NCBI RefSeq assembly: GCF_030272615.1
Contig: NC_081414.1
Span: 239,665,233 to 239,729,232 of the forward strand
Direction: 5' to 3'
Length of the DNA stretch: 64,000 nt
Origin: Cryptomeria japonica
Lineage: Eukaryota > Streptophyta > Pinopsida > Cupressales > Cupressaceae
Each line of letters begins with the position of its first letter. Positions within the stretch are counted from its first letter, which is position 1. Shown one piece after another: positions 1-12,930 of the stretch. A program made the position numbers and the translations under genes. The notes beneath the pieces were generated by a model. It had not been told where the DNA came from. It did not search any database and saw nothing but the letters and a program-made list of their open reading frames with translations.

Positions 1-481
1 TGCTACATATTCGGGTGAAAGCTTGTTCAACAAGTTGAATATCAATTGAGCATCCTTTTTGTCAATTCCACGATCCTTAAGCTTTGCTCTTAGCTCATTT
101 GCCTTGGTGACATAATCTTAGATTGTATCAAAACTCTTGGGATCCAAGTTGGTGAACTCATTGTCAATCTTGTAGCCTCTGATTTCATCAACTTGACCAT
201 ACAATTTCTGAATGATATCCCAAGCCTCTTTGATTGTAGAACACTTCTCAATATGAAAAATGAGGTCATCTGATACATACTTACACAAAGTTCCAAGAGC
301 CATGCAATTTTTTAGTGAGCCATTCTAATTGAGCATTAGGATCCGCCTTAGGATCTGTTGCTGCTGCTATTGTTCCATCTATGTAATGTGTAAGTCCTTT
401 TTCCATTAGTTTGCTCCATGCTTTTATTTTCCAAGATGCATAGTTATGTGGAGTTAAAGGTGGAAACTTATGAGGACTCAT
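1..481 (-). pseudogene. Copia gag N-terminal remnant
   Basis: Minus-strand translation from the ATG at 481 opens with FPPLTPHNYASWKIKAWSKL, the usual start of plant Copia gag proteins (DUF4219/UBN2 type), which coat the element RNA in cytoplasmic particles. A frameshift near 300-330 moves the frame; it resumes as MALGTLCKYVSDDLIFHIEK, then EAWDIIQKLYG and DEIRGYKIDNEFTNLD. A stop near 118 is followed by more gag sequence (VTKANELRAKLKDRGIDKK, IFNLLNKLSPEY) running off the window edge. The pol region would lie left of position 1. The primer site and LTR at 2061-2528 are in the matching orientation and are probably its 5' end. At least one frameshift and one stop make it non-functional. Confidence 0.85.
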
Positions 482-2060
482 AGCAACAAAAATGAAAGAG
501 CATAAGGAAAGAGAGACACAATCACACAAGACACCCCCCCCCCCCAAATTCACTCAATCAAAGAACACCCCCCCCCCCCCCCCCACAAAAAAAAAAATGA
601 TGTTTTGGCACTTTATACTTAGTGCATGTACAATGGGCCACTTTGTAAAAATGGCAAAGTGGACTTCTGATTTCAACTTTACAACTGCCTCAAATAGGCC
701 AAAAGAGACTCAAACTGATAATGCAAGAGATCTAAACTAAGATCCAAGCAAATTACAAGTACCGAGTAAACTGCAAGAGACTAATTTCTAAAAGTAAAAT
801 ATCCACTCAAACTCTTTGCAAACTGATGACAGATTATAAAAGTAGATGAAAAAATATGCACTTTCAAACAAAATGGCACTTGAAAAGGAGGTCGTATGAA
901 CCCAAATGAAGCCTTTGAAGTTACAAAATTGAGGATTGGATAGGTACAACTGAGAGAATCTGAAAATTATAAAAAACCTGTTCACCAAAATCAGAAAATA
1001 ACTACACCACTGCGAAGAGAATGAAAAATTATCCCAAATAAAAAAAAATTGCACCCAAAAAGGAGCAAGATTGAGCAAGTTATGGGCCTTCAAAGTTGAC
1101 CCAAAAATTCAAATTGCTAAATGGTGAGGGCTCTCAAATTTTCAAAAAGGTGCTAATGCAGGCTGATGTCATCACTTTAATATGTTAAATTTGACGGTCG
1201 TATGCCTGTCAAAAAAACATCGCACCTCCCTATTGACTGTATAGATAGATGACGTGGCAGGATGACTGTATAGGTCGTACTGTACGGTCTAGGTGACATG
1301 GGTGCTAAGGTGTCTAGCCCATGGGCCAGTCGCCACCTGCCACGTGGCGGATATGGGTCCTGCTGGAGGAAGGAAGAGCCGACAATGAAGGCAGTCGACA
1401 GGAATTGACTAACGGAGGCTATGGTCGTCGATGAGAGCTGCCGGAGGTTGTCGACGGGAGTTGCAGCAGGAGGTGCCAGGGCCGACAGGGGCCGGAAGAG
1501 CGGCGAGCAATTGCCGACCGAAGCTGTCGGAGGTTGACGAAGAAGGACGATCCCAGTTGAGACCATGACAACTAGGTGGCGGCTGTCGGAAGAGTGCACG
1601 ATGGCCAGTGGAGGAGGCAGGCGGTATGACCCTACGGTCAGTGCAAGGTACGACCCATGCAATAAAAATTGCAGTGGTACGAAGGTGGCAGGATAAATAC
1701 CACCACCCCAAATATTTTCTCGAAATTTTTGAATGAAAAAAAAAATTACAATATAATTTTTTTTAATAAAAAACTGCAAATATTAAACAAATATGGAAAT
1801 GAAAATATTTTCGCAGATTTTTTTTTTTTTTTTGAAAAATTGTACCGTACTACTCGAATTGGGTAAAAAATTCCTCCAACACCCAAAATTTGACTTTCAC
1901 CAAATATGGACGAGTGTATACTCGATTTTTATGTAAATGACCTCCCAGACACAATGGTGAGGTTGAAAACGCTCTAGGATGCCTCCAAAATGCGCAGTAC
2001 CTTAGGTCCGAAATTAGAAGCCTTCTAAGATGTCTCCCAAAACCAATATATGAAGCTCCA
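482..2060 (-). other. Copia 5' leader region
   Basis: This stretch lies between the gag start and the primer site. It contains two cytosine runs (about 532-545 and 566-583), an AT-rich part (780-1170), and a GC-rich part (about 1200-1660) rich in GTCGGC/GCCGAC-like words. At about 1.6 kb it is long for a Copia leader, so an old insertion inside it is possible, but I found no terminal repeats or target duplication. Open frames here look like composition artefacts. Confidence 0.5.
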
Positions 2061-2075
2061 ATGGCTCTGATACCA
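2061..2075 (-). promoter_or_regulatory. Primer binding site (initiator Met tRNA)
   Basis: On the minus strand this reads TGGTATCAGAGCCAT, complementary to the 3' end of plant initiator-methionine tRNA and directly adjacent to the LTR end. It fixes the element orientation as minus. Confidence 0.9.
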
Positions 2076-2528
2076 TGTGATATTTTGCCAAGATTAAGGG
2101 CACAATGAAAAGAACACAAAAGAGAGACAATAGTTTGACAAGAACAAACTATATTCTCATCAATATGCAAAAACGATCAACTGGATTAACCAATACAATG
2201 AATATGGGCCTGCTTATATTGGCAAGGCCAAATGGATACGTGAGCACACAATAATGACATGTGGCTCAATGAGAAACGAGGGTAGGTAAGAAAAAGTAGG
2301 GGTAGGTAGGAGAAATAATATAATATTCCACAAGAGGTGGATCACCCACCGAATGTGGAATGTAACAACAAGATAAGACCACAAAAGGTGGAATTTCTCC
2401 TATAAGAATCATCCCTATGTGCACACTTCCCTAAGTGTCTCATATCCAAACTACGATGAGAGGCATTATCCTAAGTCAACTTAAGTAAAGTGTAATTATA
2501 TCAATACGAATAAATAATTACACCAACA
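2076..2528 (-). repeat. 5' LTR of left-edge Copia element
   Basis: The block begins TGTGATATTTTG and ends ACACCAACA on the plus strand, giving TG...CA ends in minus orientation, and abuts the primer site. Length is 453 bp, ordinary for Copia. The partner LTR would lie outside the window, so no target duplication can be tested. Confidence 0.75.
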
Positions 2529-3013
2529 GGGTTGAATAACTTAATGCGAGATGAATATATTGTGTTAAAAATAGAAGAACTAAAAAAAAATGTACATATA
2601 TCATTGAAATATAATATATACAAAAATATAAGTTTTTTTCAGGTTTTCAAAAGCTAGATGGGAAAAGGTAATCCTAGAACTTAGAAAGAGGGAATTCCTT
2701 TTCCACTACAACTTTCACTTTGAAAGGGAAAGAGTAAAATATTTCGCCATTTTTATTTGAGCTTAGTGAATAAATAGGATAGGGCTAGACTTCTCCTCTT
2801 TATTCATTTGGACACGTGTTCTAAATATAAATAAACTAGCTCTATAATTGACTGGAACAAGTCGAAAGAAAGATTTTGGAAACAATTAGGGAATATCAAG
2901 GAGACAATATATCATGGACTAGCAAAGGTCACTCATTAGAAGCCATATAGTTTCACAACCGTGACAAGAAAATTATTGCTCAAGAAAATTTTGGAGGAAG
3001 TTCCTAATGCATA
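2529..3013. other. AT-rich stretch, no feature seen
   Basis: Low-complexity AT-rich DNA. No reading frame, terminal repeat or RNA-gene signature was recognised. Confidence 0.5.
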
Positions 3014-3255
3014 GGGGCTTCACTTAGTGAACCTGGGTTATATCACGTGCGTTCATGGCATACTAAAGAATCCCCCTATTTTTTCAAAAAATATTGCCCC
3101 AGAATCCTTTTTTTCCATCCCTCCCAATACATAACCTAAATTAAAAGCCCCCCTACTTTCACCGATAGGCAATATATTGTACCCTCATTTTTGGGATATT
3201 AAACCTCCCAATATGAATGCACGTGATATGATATTGCCTAACTAGTGATGCCCTC
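3014..3255. mobile_element. MITE-like inverted-repeat element
   Basis: About 242 bp bounded by imperfect inverted arms of roughly 42 bp. The left arm (3014-3056) contains GGGCTTCACTTAGT and ATATCACGTGCGTTCAT. The right arm (3213-3255) contains ATGAATGCACGTGATAT and ACTAGTGATGCCC, the reverse complements with a few mismatches. No coding sequence lies inside. I could not settle a target duplication, so the superfamily is open. Confidence 0.55.
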
Positions 3256-4080
3256 GTGAGCTAACACATGAGGAGCTAATATTAAAGTAAGAATAATTTT
3301 GATCGCTCGAGGATGTGAAATACAACCAACTAGGGGTACATGATGATTTTCATGACTATATATCTCCACATAGCCTTTTTATCTCCTCTTTTTCCTAATT
3401 TCCTTCATAACACTATTTCTTCTTGACCATTATTTGTAAATTAAAGTAGTTATCATTACTTTAATTTTTAAGAAAAATAAATAAGAAATAGATATTAATA
3501 TTGATTTAAGTGTTAATTGTTGTTTCTTTTAACAATCATTTTGATAATATGCGTAATTTGAAGATGTTTGGTGGATGCAAAAACTATGGTCTTCAACAAC
3601 CACAAACCATGATGTTTGACAATTATTATGTGTTTGTCTTTAGCAATCATTGTTTCCATCCTTTTTAAACACCATACCTAGTGGTCCTTTACTAAGTATT
3701 TGTGTGATATTTTCTAGATATTAGTTAGTTGTTTATTATTTACTAATATGTGCAATGTTGTAAATTGTCAATCTTATTAATTTTACACTAGGTTTGGAAC
3801 TATTTTGGTGAATGTACCTAATTTATGAATGATTGTGCTTGGTTTTGAGACCATTTCTATAAGCCTAGTTCATTTCCCTCTTCTTGACCTTTTTTACGGC
3901 TTGTTTTGTTAGGACTAGGGTGCCCATCACCCCTGTCTAGGCAAAAAAAAACCCAACTTTCGAAGAATGAAAGTCAAATTTGGAAATAGCGAGAATATAT
4001 CTTACTTTGTTGACCTTCCTTAAAAATTATAATTTCAAAAAAGTGTAAGTTGCATATGAATACAATGATAGACTTATAAA
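3256..4080. other. AT-rich stretch, no gene seen
   Basis: No supported reading frame. The words ACTAGGGTG...ACACCC(T)TGTCTAG near 3911-3941 recur in similar form near 7503-7530, suggesting a decayed dispersed repeat. Confidence 0.4.
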
Positions 4081-6780
4081 GCACTAAGAGGGGGGGTGAA
4101 TTAGTGATAGCAAAAACAATAACACTTTAAACACAGACCGGTAAAAACATTTAACCAGTTTACTTAAGATTTTGCATGCAATCCAAAGTGTTATAACAAC
4201 ATTCATAGTAAGTAAAACATTCACCATAACACAGTAAATAATACGTGGAAAACCCAACTGGGAAAAACCATGGTGAAATGGAACTCACAAGTTAACTATC
4301 TGCAGTAATAGGTAACTGACTAGTTTTTGATTAAGGGAAAACAGGTTTTGAGGGGACTTGAAACCCCATACAACAGGTTTTGGAGGGACCCAAAACAAAA
4401 TAGATTTTACTGGGATCTAGAACCCTACAAAGTAGGCAGCTAAAAGAAATAAACAATGAAAAATCACAGCCAAAACCCAGCAAAGACGACTAACACCAGC
4501 AACACACCAGCATAGCCACACCAAAACAAACAAAGCTACATCACCAAACTATAGCACGAAAGAGTAATTATCGAGGGTATAACAAGCACCCTCAGCCAAC
4601 TTTCAGGGTTTTGAAAGGTCCCCCTAACCTTCATTAATAACACCAGATTACAACAAATATTGATACAATTTGAATCTGGCCAGTAAGGGTTTTGAAAGGC
4701 TCCCTCAACCTTCAAACTGGGTTTTAAAATGGTACCCAAGACCAGCAACCAGGGGTTTTACCAGGCACCCTCAATCTTAAATTAAGAGCTTTGAACACCA
4801 AACACAAGACTTTCCCTTAACCAAAGACAACAAAAGGACAGGTTGGGGCCTTTAAAACTATTAGCAACCGACCTGCCTGTGGGATAAGCCAGGAACCCAC
4901 AACTAGAAAAAGGGGGATCAAAGACCCCAAAAACCAGAAGGAAGAAGGCCAAACCATGATACAACAAAAAAGATCCAGGCCAAGAGACAAGCTGGGAGTC
5001 TGGGAAAATGAACTTCCAGACCCACCTGAGGAGACACCTTTGAGAGAAGAAACAAGCAACTATAGCCAGTAATAAGAGGAGCACCAAAAGTCAAAAATCC
5101 CCAAAATTCCATCTCTCCACCTCAATAGGAAATATATCCACCTCTACAAGATGAAGAATGAGGCAGAAAGACAACAACTAGAGCTCTCTAGCAGCAAGCA
5201 GAAACCAGTCCTTTCCCCTCCACCAAATTGCCACCTCCATAGAAAATCGGTTCACCTCTAACAGACAAGGAGGGGAAAAGAACAAGAGCCAAGAAACCCC
5301 TCTCAAAGGGTCACACCAAAGAAGACTCTCCACCTCAATAGGAGAGTAGCCCAACATAGAAGATCCCAAAAAAGAAACTCCTTCGAAAAAACAGAGTACC
5401 ATGGTCCAGATCTGCAATAAATCCTCAGCATAGAGGGAAGGAGAGAACACAATACTGCAAAAGAGCCTCTCCATAAGAGATCCGCTAGGGTCCTAGATCT
5501 TCCCAGACACCTTCCCAGACACAAGCAGGAGAACACCAACCACCAGAGAGAGAGCAGAAAAAAGGCCATGGTCAGGAGCCACCACACACCCCTGATGACA
5601 AAAAACAGAGGCCACAAAAAACCTACGCTACAATACTAGGTAGGAAGCTTGAGAAGGGACCACCAAAAATGGGACCCAATCCACAGGGAGACCCACCCAA
5701 AACGCCTCCATCGCTGCTGCAGCCTCCACTCCTTCTTCCGCACCAAACTCCTCCACCCACCATTCCAGCAAAGAAGCCACAAGGGCCAAATCATGAAGAG
5801 CCCCATCAGACAAAGATCGTGGCTTGGAAGGAGAAAGGAGGGGGGGGGGGGGAGGAAATCATCCTCATTTGCAACACCGTCTTCCCCATCCTCTGCAACT
5901 CCTTCGCAAGAAACCCTACCCGTTCCTGCTCTCCCGCTCTCGCTCTCCATCCTGTTCTTTATTCTCAATGATGTTCTAATCATGTGATAGGTAACTGACT
6001 AGTTAAGGTCTACAAAGTGCTTTGTTTTGAGCGAATCTTGTTAAAGATCCCAAGTCATGTTAGGAGCTATACCTAGTTAAAGGTAACCTCAGTGGAGGAT
6101 TTAAAATCCAAGCTAATGGATCACCTTGTTAGAGGATTTGTACATTGAAGCTTGTTAGAGCTTGCCCGGTTAGGGGATTTAACTGTTGTAGTGATTAGAA
6201 GACAACAAATGGCATGATCTAGAAATAGCACATTCTGCTTGTATAGATCATTTTCTGCTCACTGAATATTGTATCACCGACATACTCTGTATCTCCTTTA
6301 GTAATTCGCATCAACTCTAACTCATAACATCACTTGTATCTTGCATATCTAAATAACTCATCATAGTGCCTTTTTATAGACATTAGATTTCATGTCGGCT
6401 TCAAGAACCTCAACACAATTTCCTAGGTTAAGTGTATTTGGACAATCTTCCATAACACGTCACAGATCACTGCCAAAAATGTCGGTTGATGGTAACACAT
6501 CACAACCGGTGATAACTCATCACACAATCACTAAAACTGGTTAGAACACCGATACCGGTTTAGTGTTCACCATATCAAACTCATATATCGATTGTCTCCA
6601 TGTGCCTCCTTGTCGTTCTTTGTTGCATCTCAAAAATGGTAACAATGGAATTGACCAAAACCAATTATCTTTCTTGCGTATACCGGTTGACAACATATAC
6701 CGGTTTAGACACCTTCATATCGGTTGGACTGATACCGGTTCGCAATACATAGTCTTAGGAGTAGTACCGGTTTGACTTAA
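4081..6780. repeat. ACCGGT-rich dispersed repeat, split by an insertion
   Basis: The left part (4081-4325) starts AAGCACTAAGAGGGGGGGTG and contains GACCGGT. The right part (5987-6780) holds a dense set of ACCGGTT words, many as ATACCGGTT, between about 6500 and 6770. The two parts join cleanly once the insert at 4326-5986 and one copy of its 18-bp target duplication are removed. I recognise this only as a repeat type; no coding capacity or terminal repeats were found. Confidence 0.5.
4326..5986 (-). mobile_element. Retroposed insert with 18-bp target duplication
   Basis: The insert is flanked by perfect copies of ATAGGTAACTGACTAGTT at 4308-4325 and 5987-6004. A long duplication and an adenine-rich 3' end on the minus strand (CTTAATCAAAAA against the left copy) are marks of target-primed reverse transcription, as used by LINEs, SINEs and processed transcripts. 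It is 1,661 bp. On the minus strand an open frame begins at 5983, but downstream segments are fragmentary and I could not assign them to LINE ORF1, ORF2 or a host gene. A guanine run at about 5838-5851 lies inside. It could be a truncated LINE or a retroposed host transcript. Confidence 0.75.
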
Positions 6781-9700
6781 CTAAGATGACTATGACAATA
6801 TGAACATATGTGTGTGTATATATGTGCCATCAATGACAACACATAAAGTCATCCAATACAGAAATCATCATCATGCCAACATACAACTCCCTTTCTTGTT
6901 TCAAACTCTAAGTCTTTCAAGCAAGCATCCAAACACTCTAGCAAATCAATTCAAATGTAATCAAGCATATTCGAGGAGCATTCAAGAATTTAAGTTTTCT
7001 ACAACAATGATGATCAATTGCATGCAATAGAAAACTTGAAAGCATGCAATAACATAAAAGGGTTTCATATTATATGACTTCACTTCATCACAACAAGCCT
7101 TGGGTGAGATTCCATAAAAGGGTTTCATATTTGAGGTAATATCTTATCAGTTCAACATTTCATTACTTGTTTAGTATTTGTCCTTGTGAGGAAACACACT
7201 CAAATCTCAACACTAGCCATTATGGAAGTGGAAACACTAACACGAGGTTTGAATTAGGCAAGCCCCTAAATTATACAATACTTTTCCCCATTTTCATATG
7301 TGTATATTCGGCAGCGAGAAAGTTACAAAAGTGTAAAGTACATAGTGGCAGATTGTGATAAACTTGAATGAATGAAAAGCCTTAGACTAAGAAATCTAGT
7401 GCCCTTCTCCTACAATTTTGAGATGATTTTTTGGGAGACAGTGGTATAAACCCAAACAATCACATAAATATGATCATTTGACAAAGATTTAAACACCTCC
7501 ATACTAGGGTGACCAACACCCTTGTCTAGTACAACCTACTTCAAAATTTAGATTCAATTTCCTCTCTATCTTTATTCTAGATCCTTTTTTTTGTTGAATT
7601 AGAGGTTAAAAATTTATTCATCTTAAATGAAGATTACATAGCAAAAAGAGCCAAGAACAACCCACAAACAACCAAAAGAATCCTAAAGAGAAACCTTGAA
7701 CAAGAAACTAGTTACATGTTCCTATCCTCCATAACTAACTCTTTCAAATATTAAGAACACTCAGGAGACAAGAGTTCCTAGTCACCAACATTCCACCTCT
7801 AAATATGCTTAGAACCCCTAGATCTGCCTTACTATTTTAGTTTATAATATGTATCTTTTATTTATTGTTAATTATAATAACTTTGTCATCATTAGCCTAG
7901 ATCACATACATACATTTCACAATCTCATTTTTTTTTGCAACAAATGAACATAAACTAAGCGCTTAACTCTTTTATTAGGAGTATAGCTAGGCCTATTCAT
8001 ATTCCAATGTTATGAAAGCAATCGAGATCTTATTTTTGCTTTGATTGGCTTAGGATTGAATCATTTCTCAACATTTCAATATCCATGAAAATTGTGTTCA
8101 ATAAATTAGATATTTTGTTGTTAGTATGCCTAAACTTAAGGGATCGATGGTTACTATTTGAAGACTACTATTTGAACTTTTTCATGATAAATATGACTCT
8201 ATTGTACATAAAGATTAATAAAAATCTCTGCATTATTCCAGACAAATTATTGTTTGTTGACTAGTGTTGAATAGCTAAAAGATGTGAGAAGAGGTTGTGC
8301 TAGCAAGAAAGGGCACACTCAATAGGTCAATAAATTCTTGAGTTCCTTCTTTGATTATTACTATTTATTATTGTCCTTATTAGATTACAATGTTTTAATT
8401 TAAGCAAGTGCATTTATTTAATTATCTTTAATAAAATTTGGTTTGTTCCCAAATTTTAACTTACAAGGCTCTTCAAACTAGATGCTTTATTTGTGACAAT
8501 TGTATTTGTATTTAAACTCCTAAACTAAGTACTTGTTGCCCTCAACATAAAATTGCCACAACACTTGTCAGTATCTTGAGATTTGAAATTGAGTCATCTA
8601 ACAACTATAATGTTTACTTTATTAATTAAATTATATTTTGATCATCTCTCAACTAGGTTACCTCGTCCATTAAGTTTTGTTTCAATTGGTCAATTTACTT
8701 GCATTGCATTTTAGCTTTGATAAAGATTTACGCGAAATTATACCTCTCATAGCCCATTATATAACTTGTGTATGGGTCCAAAAATGATCTCAATGACTCA
8801 TGTCATATCAAACGACCTCTTATATCTCACCAACATCCAATTGTTATAGCAAACTTTCTATAAAGCAAGTATAAGGTCAAGAAATATGTCACTACGTGGT
8901 CCAAATGTTGTGTATGTGACATCTTGATTTGCAAACAAAAAGTGGTAGCTCTATATATGACATCTTAATATGATTTCAAGTATATTAGTTTTGTAGAGGT
9001 TAATAAGAGAGGGAATCGTGGGTAGGTAGAATTAAGTGGGAGATTAGGTTTAGGATTTGTGCGTTTAAGTCATTGAAAGTGAAAATTATATTCAAGTGGA
9101 CCTTTAGTTGATAATAATACAAGAGCTAAAACCAATAAATGTGAGACTATGAACTTCTAATCATAATTTAAGCAATAAAATCTGTGACATGATTTTGAAA
9201 GGCATTAACTTTATATAAAAAATAATATGATGATAATAAAGATAAAATGAAATGATAAATTGTAGATTTAATACACAATTATGGACAGTCTTCTTACTAC
9301 CTTAAAATTGAAAAAAACTTTTTGACATTTATGATAAACCTAATATTTTAAATAATAACGTACAAAAGCGTATAAATTTTTCTTACAAAAATGGATGAAA
9401 CGAATTCCTAATCAATTATAATTTATTTATTTTTTAAAGTGACGGTTAGATAAATTTGTTTTAATGCATGTCTCGCGCGGTGTCTATCATCAAATAGGTA
9501 AATACTATAATTGTTTAATTTAAAAAAACAAAAAGTGACTGTTGAGCAATTTGTTTAAATGGATGTCTGGCGAGAAGATTTTTTTGCAGAAACACTGTCA
9601 TACCAGAGGAGCTGCAACCGTTTTAGGTGAGTACCATGCTCAACTACAGAGATTTAATATACTAATTTTAGCTCAGACAGGTCTAAAAGATTCAGCGACT

Positions 9701-10070
9701 TATAATGATTGGAGTGCTTTCGTGGTTTTAAGTCTTCCTGGATAGTAATCAAATCTATTTTAATCGGAGGATTTAGATTATAATATCAGGAAGAAAGAGC
9801 ATTTAATACCTAATTTTCACGACATTTGGTTGCAATACTAGTAATTTTGGTTGCAGGAAGTGTTTTGTGTAATTATGTTTGGGATTTGAGAGAAAAATGC
9901 AGCGTGTTTGATGGGATGCTGTCCTTTTAAATATTTCCTGGAGTATTACAATTTCCTTAATATGCTTTCTGTCTGCCTACTGTTTTTTGTGATTGGAAAT
10001 ATCTTAACTCTCTTGTTCTCAAGTTTGTTGCAAGCATGAAACATCATTCAATCATTCTCTTTCTTTTGTA
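6781..10070. other. AT-rich region, no supported gene
   Basis: Long AT-rich stretch without a convincing frame or recognised protein. A near-identical word, CATAAAAGGGTTTCATATT, occurs at about 7046 and 7107 as a short direct repeat. A small plus-strand frame at 9542-9745 is not recognisable and is left out. Confidence 0.4.
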
Positions 10071-10074
10071 GTTA

Positions 10075-10471
10075 ATGATCATGAGTCGATTCGATGGTCA
10101 AGATCTTGGGCTTCAGTTGAGGAGGTACAAGTTTCAATCTGGAGGGGTCAAAATACGTGGGTTCAAATCTAAGTTTACAAATGGTAACCCAAGTAGCGGC
10201 TTAGCGCAATGCATTCTAAGCATTCGAATGAATTTTATTTTGCTTTTTTGGCTTCTGAGGTTTATGGCTTCAACGCTAGCTCATGCTTATTAGGATATAC
10301 CAGAGTTGAAGACTTATGCAAAGACCATTTCCAACAGGGGATAAACACAGGTTACTTGAGGGCATTTGATCCTGTGGTCCTTGGAAACGGTAGAAGGCCA
10401 GCAGACTCATCTCCGCGTACCTGGCAAGAAGGGTTTCTTTTAGATTGTTGCTTATATGCTTTCCTGGACAG
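10075..10471 (+). CDS. Candidate host exon, unassigned
   Basis: A pyrimidine-rich tract ending TTTTGTAG at about 10071 resembles a splice acceptor, and GGACAG followed by GTACAT at 10471-10472 resembles a donor. Two overlapping frames are open across parts of the interval (from 10075 and from 10209). The second gives GYLRAFDPVVLGNGRRPADS and TWQEGFLLDCCLYAFLDR up to the donor. I recognise neither. It may be an upstream or 5' UTR exon of the gene at 12931, an unrelated exon, or chance. Confidence 0.25.
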
Positions 10472-12930
10472 GTACATTTTCTTTTCCATCCTGAAAATAA
10501 CAACGATATCACTCATTAAAGAATGTGGGGTTAGGATTCATAAATTGAGTCATGCCCACTCGATAAGAATCTATATACTCTTCGCAAATTTTGTTTAAAA
10601 GCTTGAATCTCAGATTACTTTCCAAATGATAAGCATATGATCCCACGTTCCACTCTTGCAATGGCCTCTTACATACGACAACAGAAAAATTTTAGCCTCC
10701 TAATATGTGGATTATTGTCAATGGATGATACCTCAAGATGTCCAACTTGTATACAAGAGTCCTTTCTACCAAGGTTCATCCCAATTGCGTCCAAATCCCT
10801 AGTGGGCAAGGGCACTTGTAGATACAAGGCGCTTACATGCCTTTTCAACATGTGCAGGGTTAAGGATGTGCAGCATTTTTGAATCAATAAAATTCCCAAC
10901 AATGAATCTAGTTCTAAACGAAGGCATAGTATTCACGGAATTCTTCTCCAGAAACTTTCTTATTGCGCGGAATCAGATATGTTTGGACGTATCCTATGAG
11001 AATTAGGAATCCAGTATACCCTAGGACGAGCCTTGACCTGAGGGTCAACAGCATAAATGGAAACCCTCATCGTATCGTGGGGAATTAACCTGATACATAT
11101 CATATTCATAATGGTATTTACCAATTTGGGAAAAAGCATAACCAATGAACTCGACAGATATTTCCAGCGGCTTTGCATTTTATTTATACAAGAAAGAGTA
11201 ACGTCTGGATAAAATTTAATTCCCAAATTCAGTAACAACCAGGGTGACAAAAATAAAATTGAGCTCGGTCAAGATCTAAAGGTGTTTGTCATTTTTCCCC
11301 AAAGACTAGTCCATTAATTCAGACTGGTGGCCTATGTTGTGTAAGTGCGTGATGGCTTAAGGTTGCTTGATCTTGTGAAACACCAAATAATCTCCAGTCT
11401 ACATTTGCAATCAAATCTAGTAGAGGCTTTTCATACATCGGCATTGAATCTAAAGGGACTTATAACTGCATAAACTAGATATTTGTGATTGCTACATGGT
11501 AAAGATGAAGGTAACTTTTTTGTCTAGCTAGTGGTCAGGTTAGTTGTCAATGAGCTATTCAAAACTTTTGATAAGATGGATTAATGTCACTTCTAAGTTA
11601 TAAAAACAGTTGTCATTTTTATTTTTCATATCTATAACTGAATTCTCTTTTAATTAGCCTTAACAATCCCTTTGAGTTTTGTGATCGTTGTCTCTCATGA
11701 GTGGTAGAGAGAAATAATTAATGCTTCTCTCAAGTGGAGATCCAACATCATGTAGATGCAGGTGGTTCCCCTCATTACTACACATTTTTATCTATGTTCC
11801 ACTACGATTCAGGGATGGGGGCAGTGGGATGCCTTTTGGGATGGGAGTTCTGATGGGCATTTTCCTGGGGACGGCAGGGGCTGTCAGTATATGGATAGAT
11901 AGATAAACTCAAATTTTTACGAGTTTAGCTGCACGTGACATTGAAATTCAAGTTTAGACATTTGTATAATGTATCAAATTTTATATTCAATGTGACATGT
12001 TCATTGATTAAAAAAATAAAATTCTGATTTCATTGTTCAATGTTTTCGTTACAATAAAAGGCCTGAAGGCTACAAAATTATAATTGACTCAATGACAAAA
12101 TGCACAAAATAGGCATAGCTATAAGATTATAAATATCAACTATGCCTCATTTGGGCTATCAATATCCAAAAGGTCCTCTGATTGTGAGTAACTTTGTATA
12201 TCAAGTTTTGACTTATCTGATAAGATCTTTCAAGCAATCTCTGCTGCATCTCCTCCTCATCAATCTGTCTAAGACTCTAATATCTTTAGGATCGACATCC
12301 CAATGTGTGGTTGGAGTTTCTCAATACTTAGGAGTCTGTTGATTAGGGTTGTATAATGGTTGTGGGCCCCCAAAACCTCTTTTTTTCTAAAAAAATGAAG
12401 TATTCTTTTAATTAAAAAGTATGCAGACCAGCTGGGGGATGTTCCTGGTTGGCCTGGGGATGACCAGACATCCCCCATCCTTGGTTTCCCCAGTGACAAG
12501 GGATGGCAGTGGGACATCCTTTATCATCCCACTGTCCCAGGGATGCTTGGGGGAATGAGGATGTGAGTTTTGGGGGGATGTGTCCCTCTGTTACCCTATT
12601 ATATATCAGTATACTATGGGGCTTTGTTTTTCATGTCTAATGAAATTTTGATTTGAAGCAAAGTAATGAACATTTTCATCGGGTTCTAATTTGAAACTAA
12701 TAGAATTTTCTGGCATAAACATGTCCAGTCAAGTTTCTTTTCAATACTTTGAGAGCAAATATACTAAATCTTACGCAGGAAAAAGATTAATTCTAAATGT
12801 TATGGTTAACTGTAAAGCTTATTTTTCTTTTCGACCTAAGTGATATGTTTTAAAGCTTTTTCTTCTTTTCCTATTGTATTTTGATATTATAAGTACTGAT
12901 GTTTATGGTAATTGGCTGTGAATGGAACAG
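10472..12930. other. Intron-like or intergenic stretch
   Basis: Mostly AT-rich, with two G-rich islands rich in GGGATG-type words (about 11810-11890 and 12430-12600). No frame in this stretch could be supported, and the islands did not resolve into a clean transposon. Confidence 0.35.

Noticed and set aside
492-740. Plus-strand open frame with proline runs
   Set aside because: It reads through two cytosine runs opposite the Copia leader; no homology or start context.
1177-1779. 200-codon minus-strand frame
   Set aside because: Falls in the GC-rich leader of the Copia element; composition explains the openness and no domain is visible.
5649-5987. Plus-strand frames opposite the retroposed insert
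   Set aside because: Low-complexity proline/serine content, antisense to the poly(A)-defined direction of the insert.
9542-9745. Possible small plus-strand gene
   Set aside because: Short frame, no splice or homology support, AT-rich surroundings.
11810-12600. Possible hAT-like element bounded by G-rich CAGGGATG words
   Set aside because: The two G-rich islands are partly complementary, but ends and an 8-bp target duplication could not be matched.
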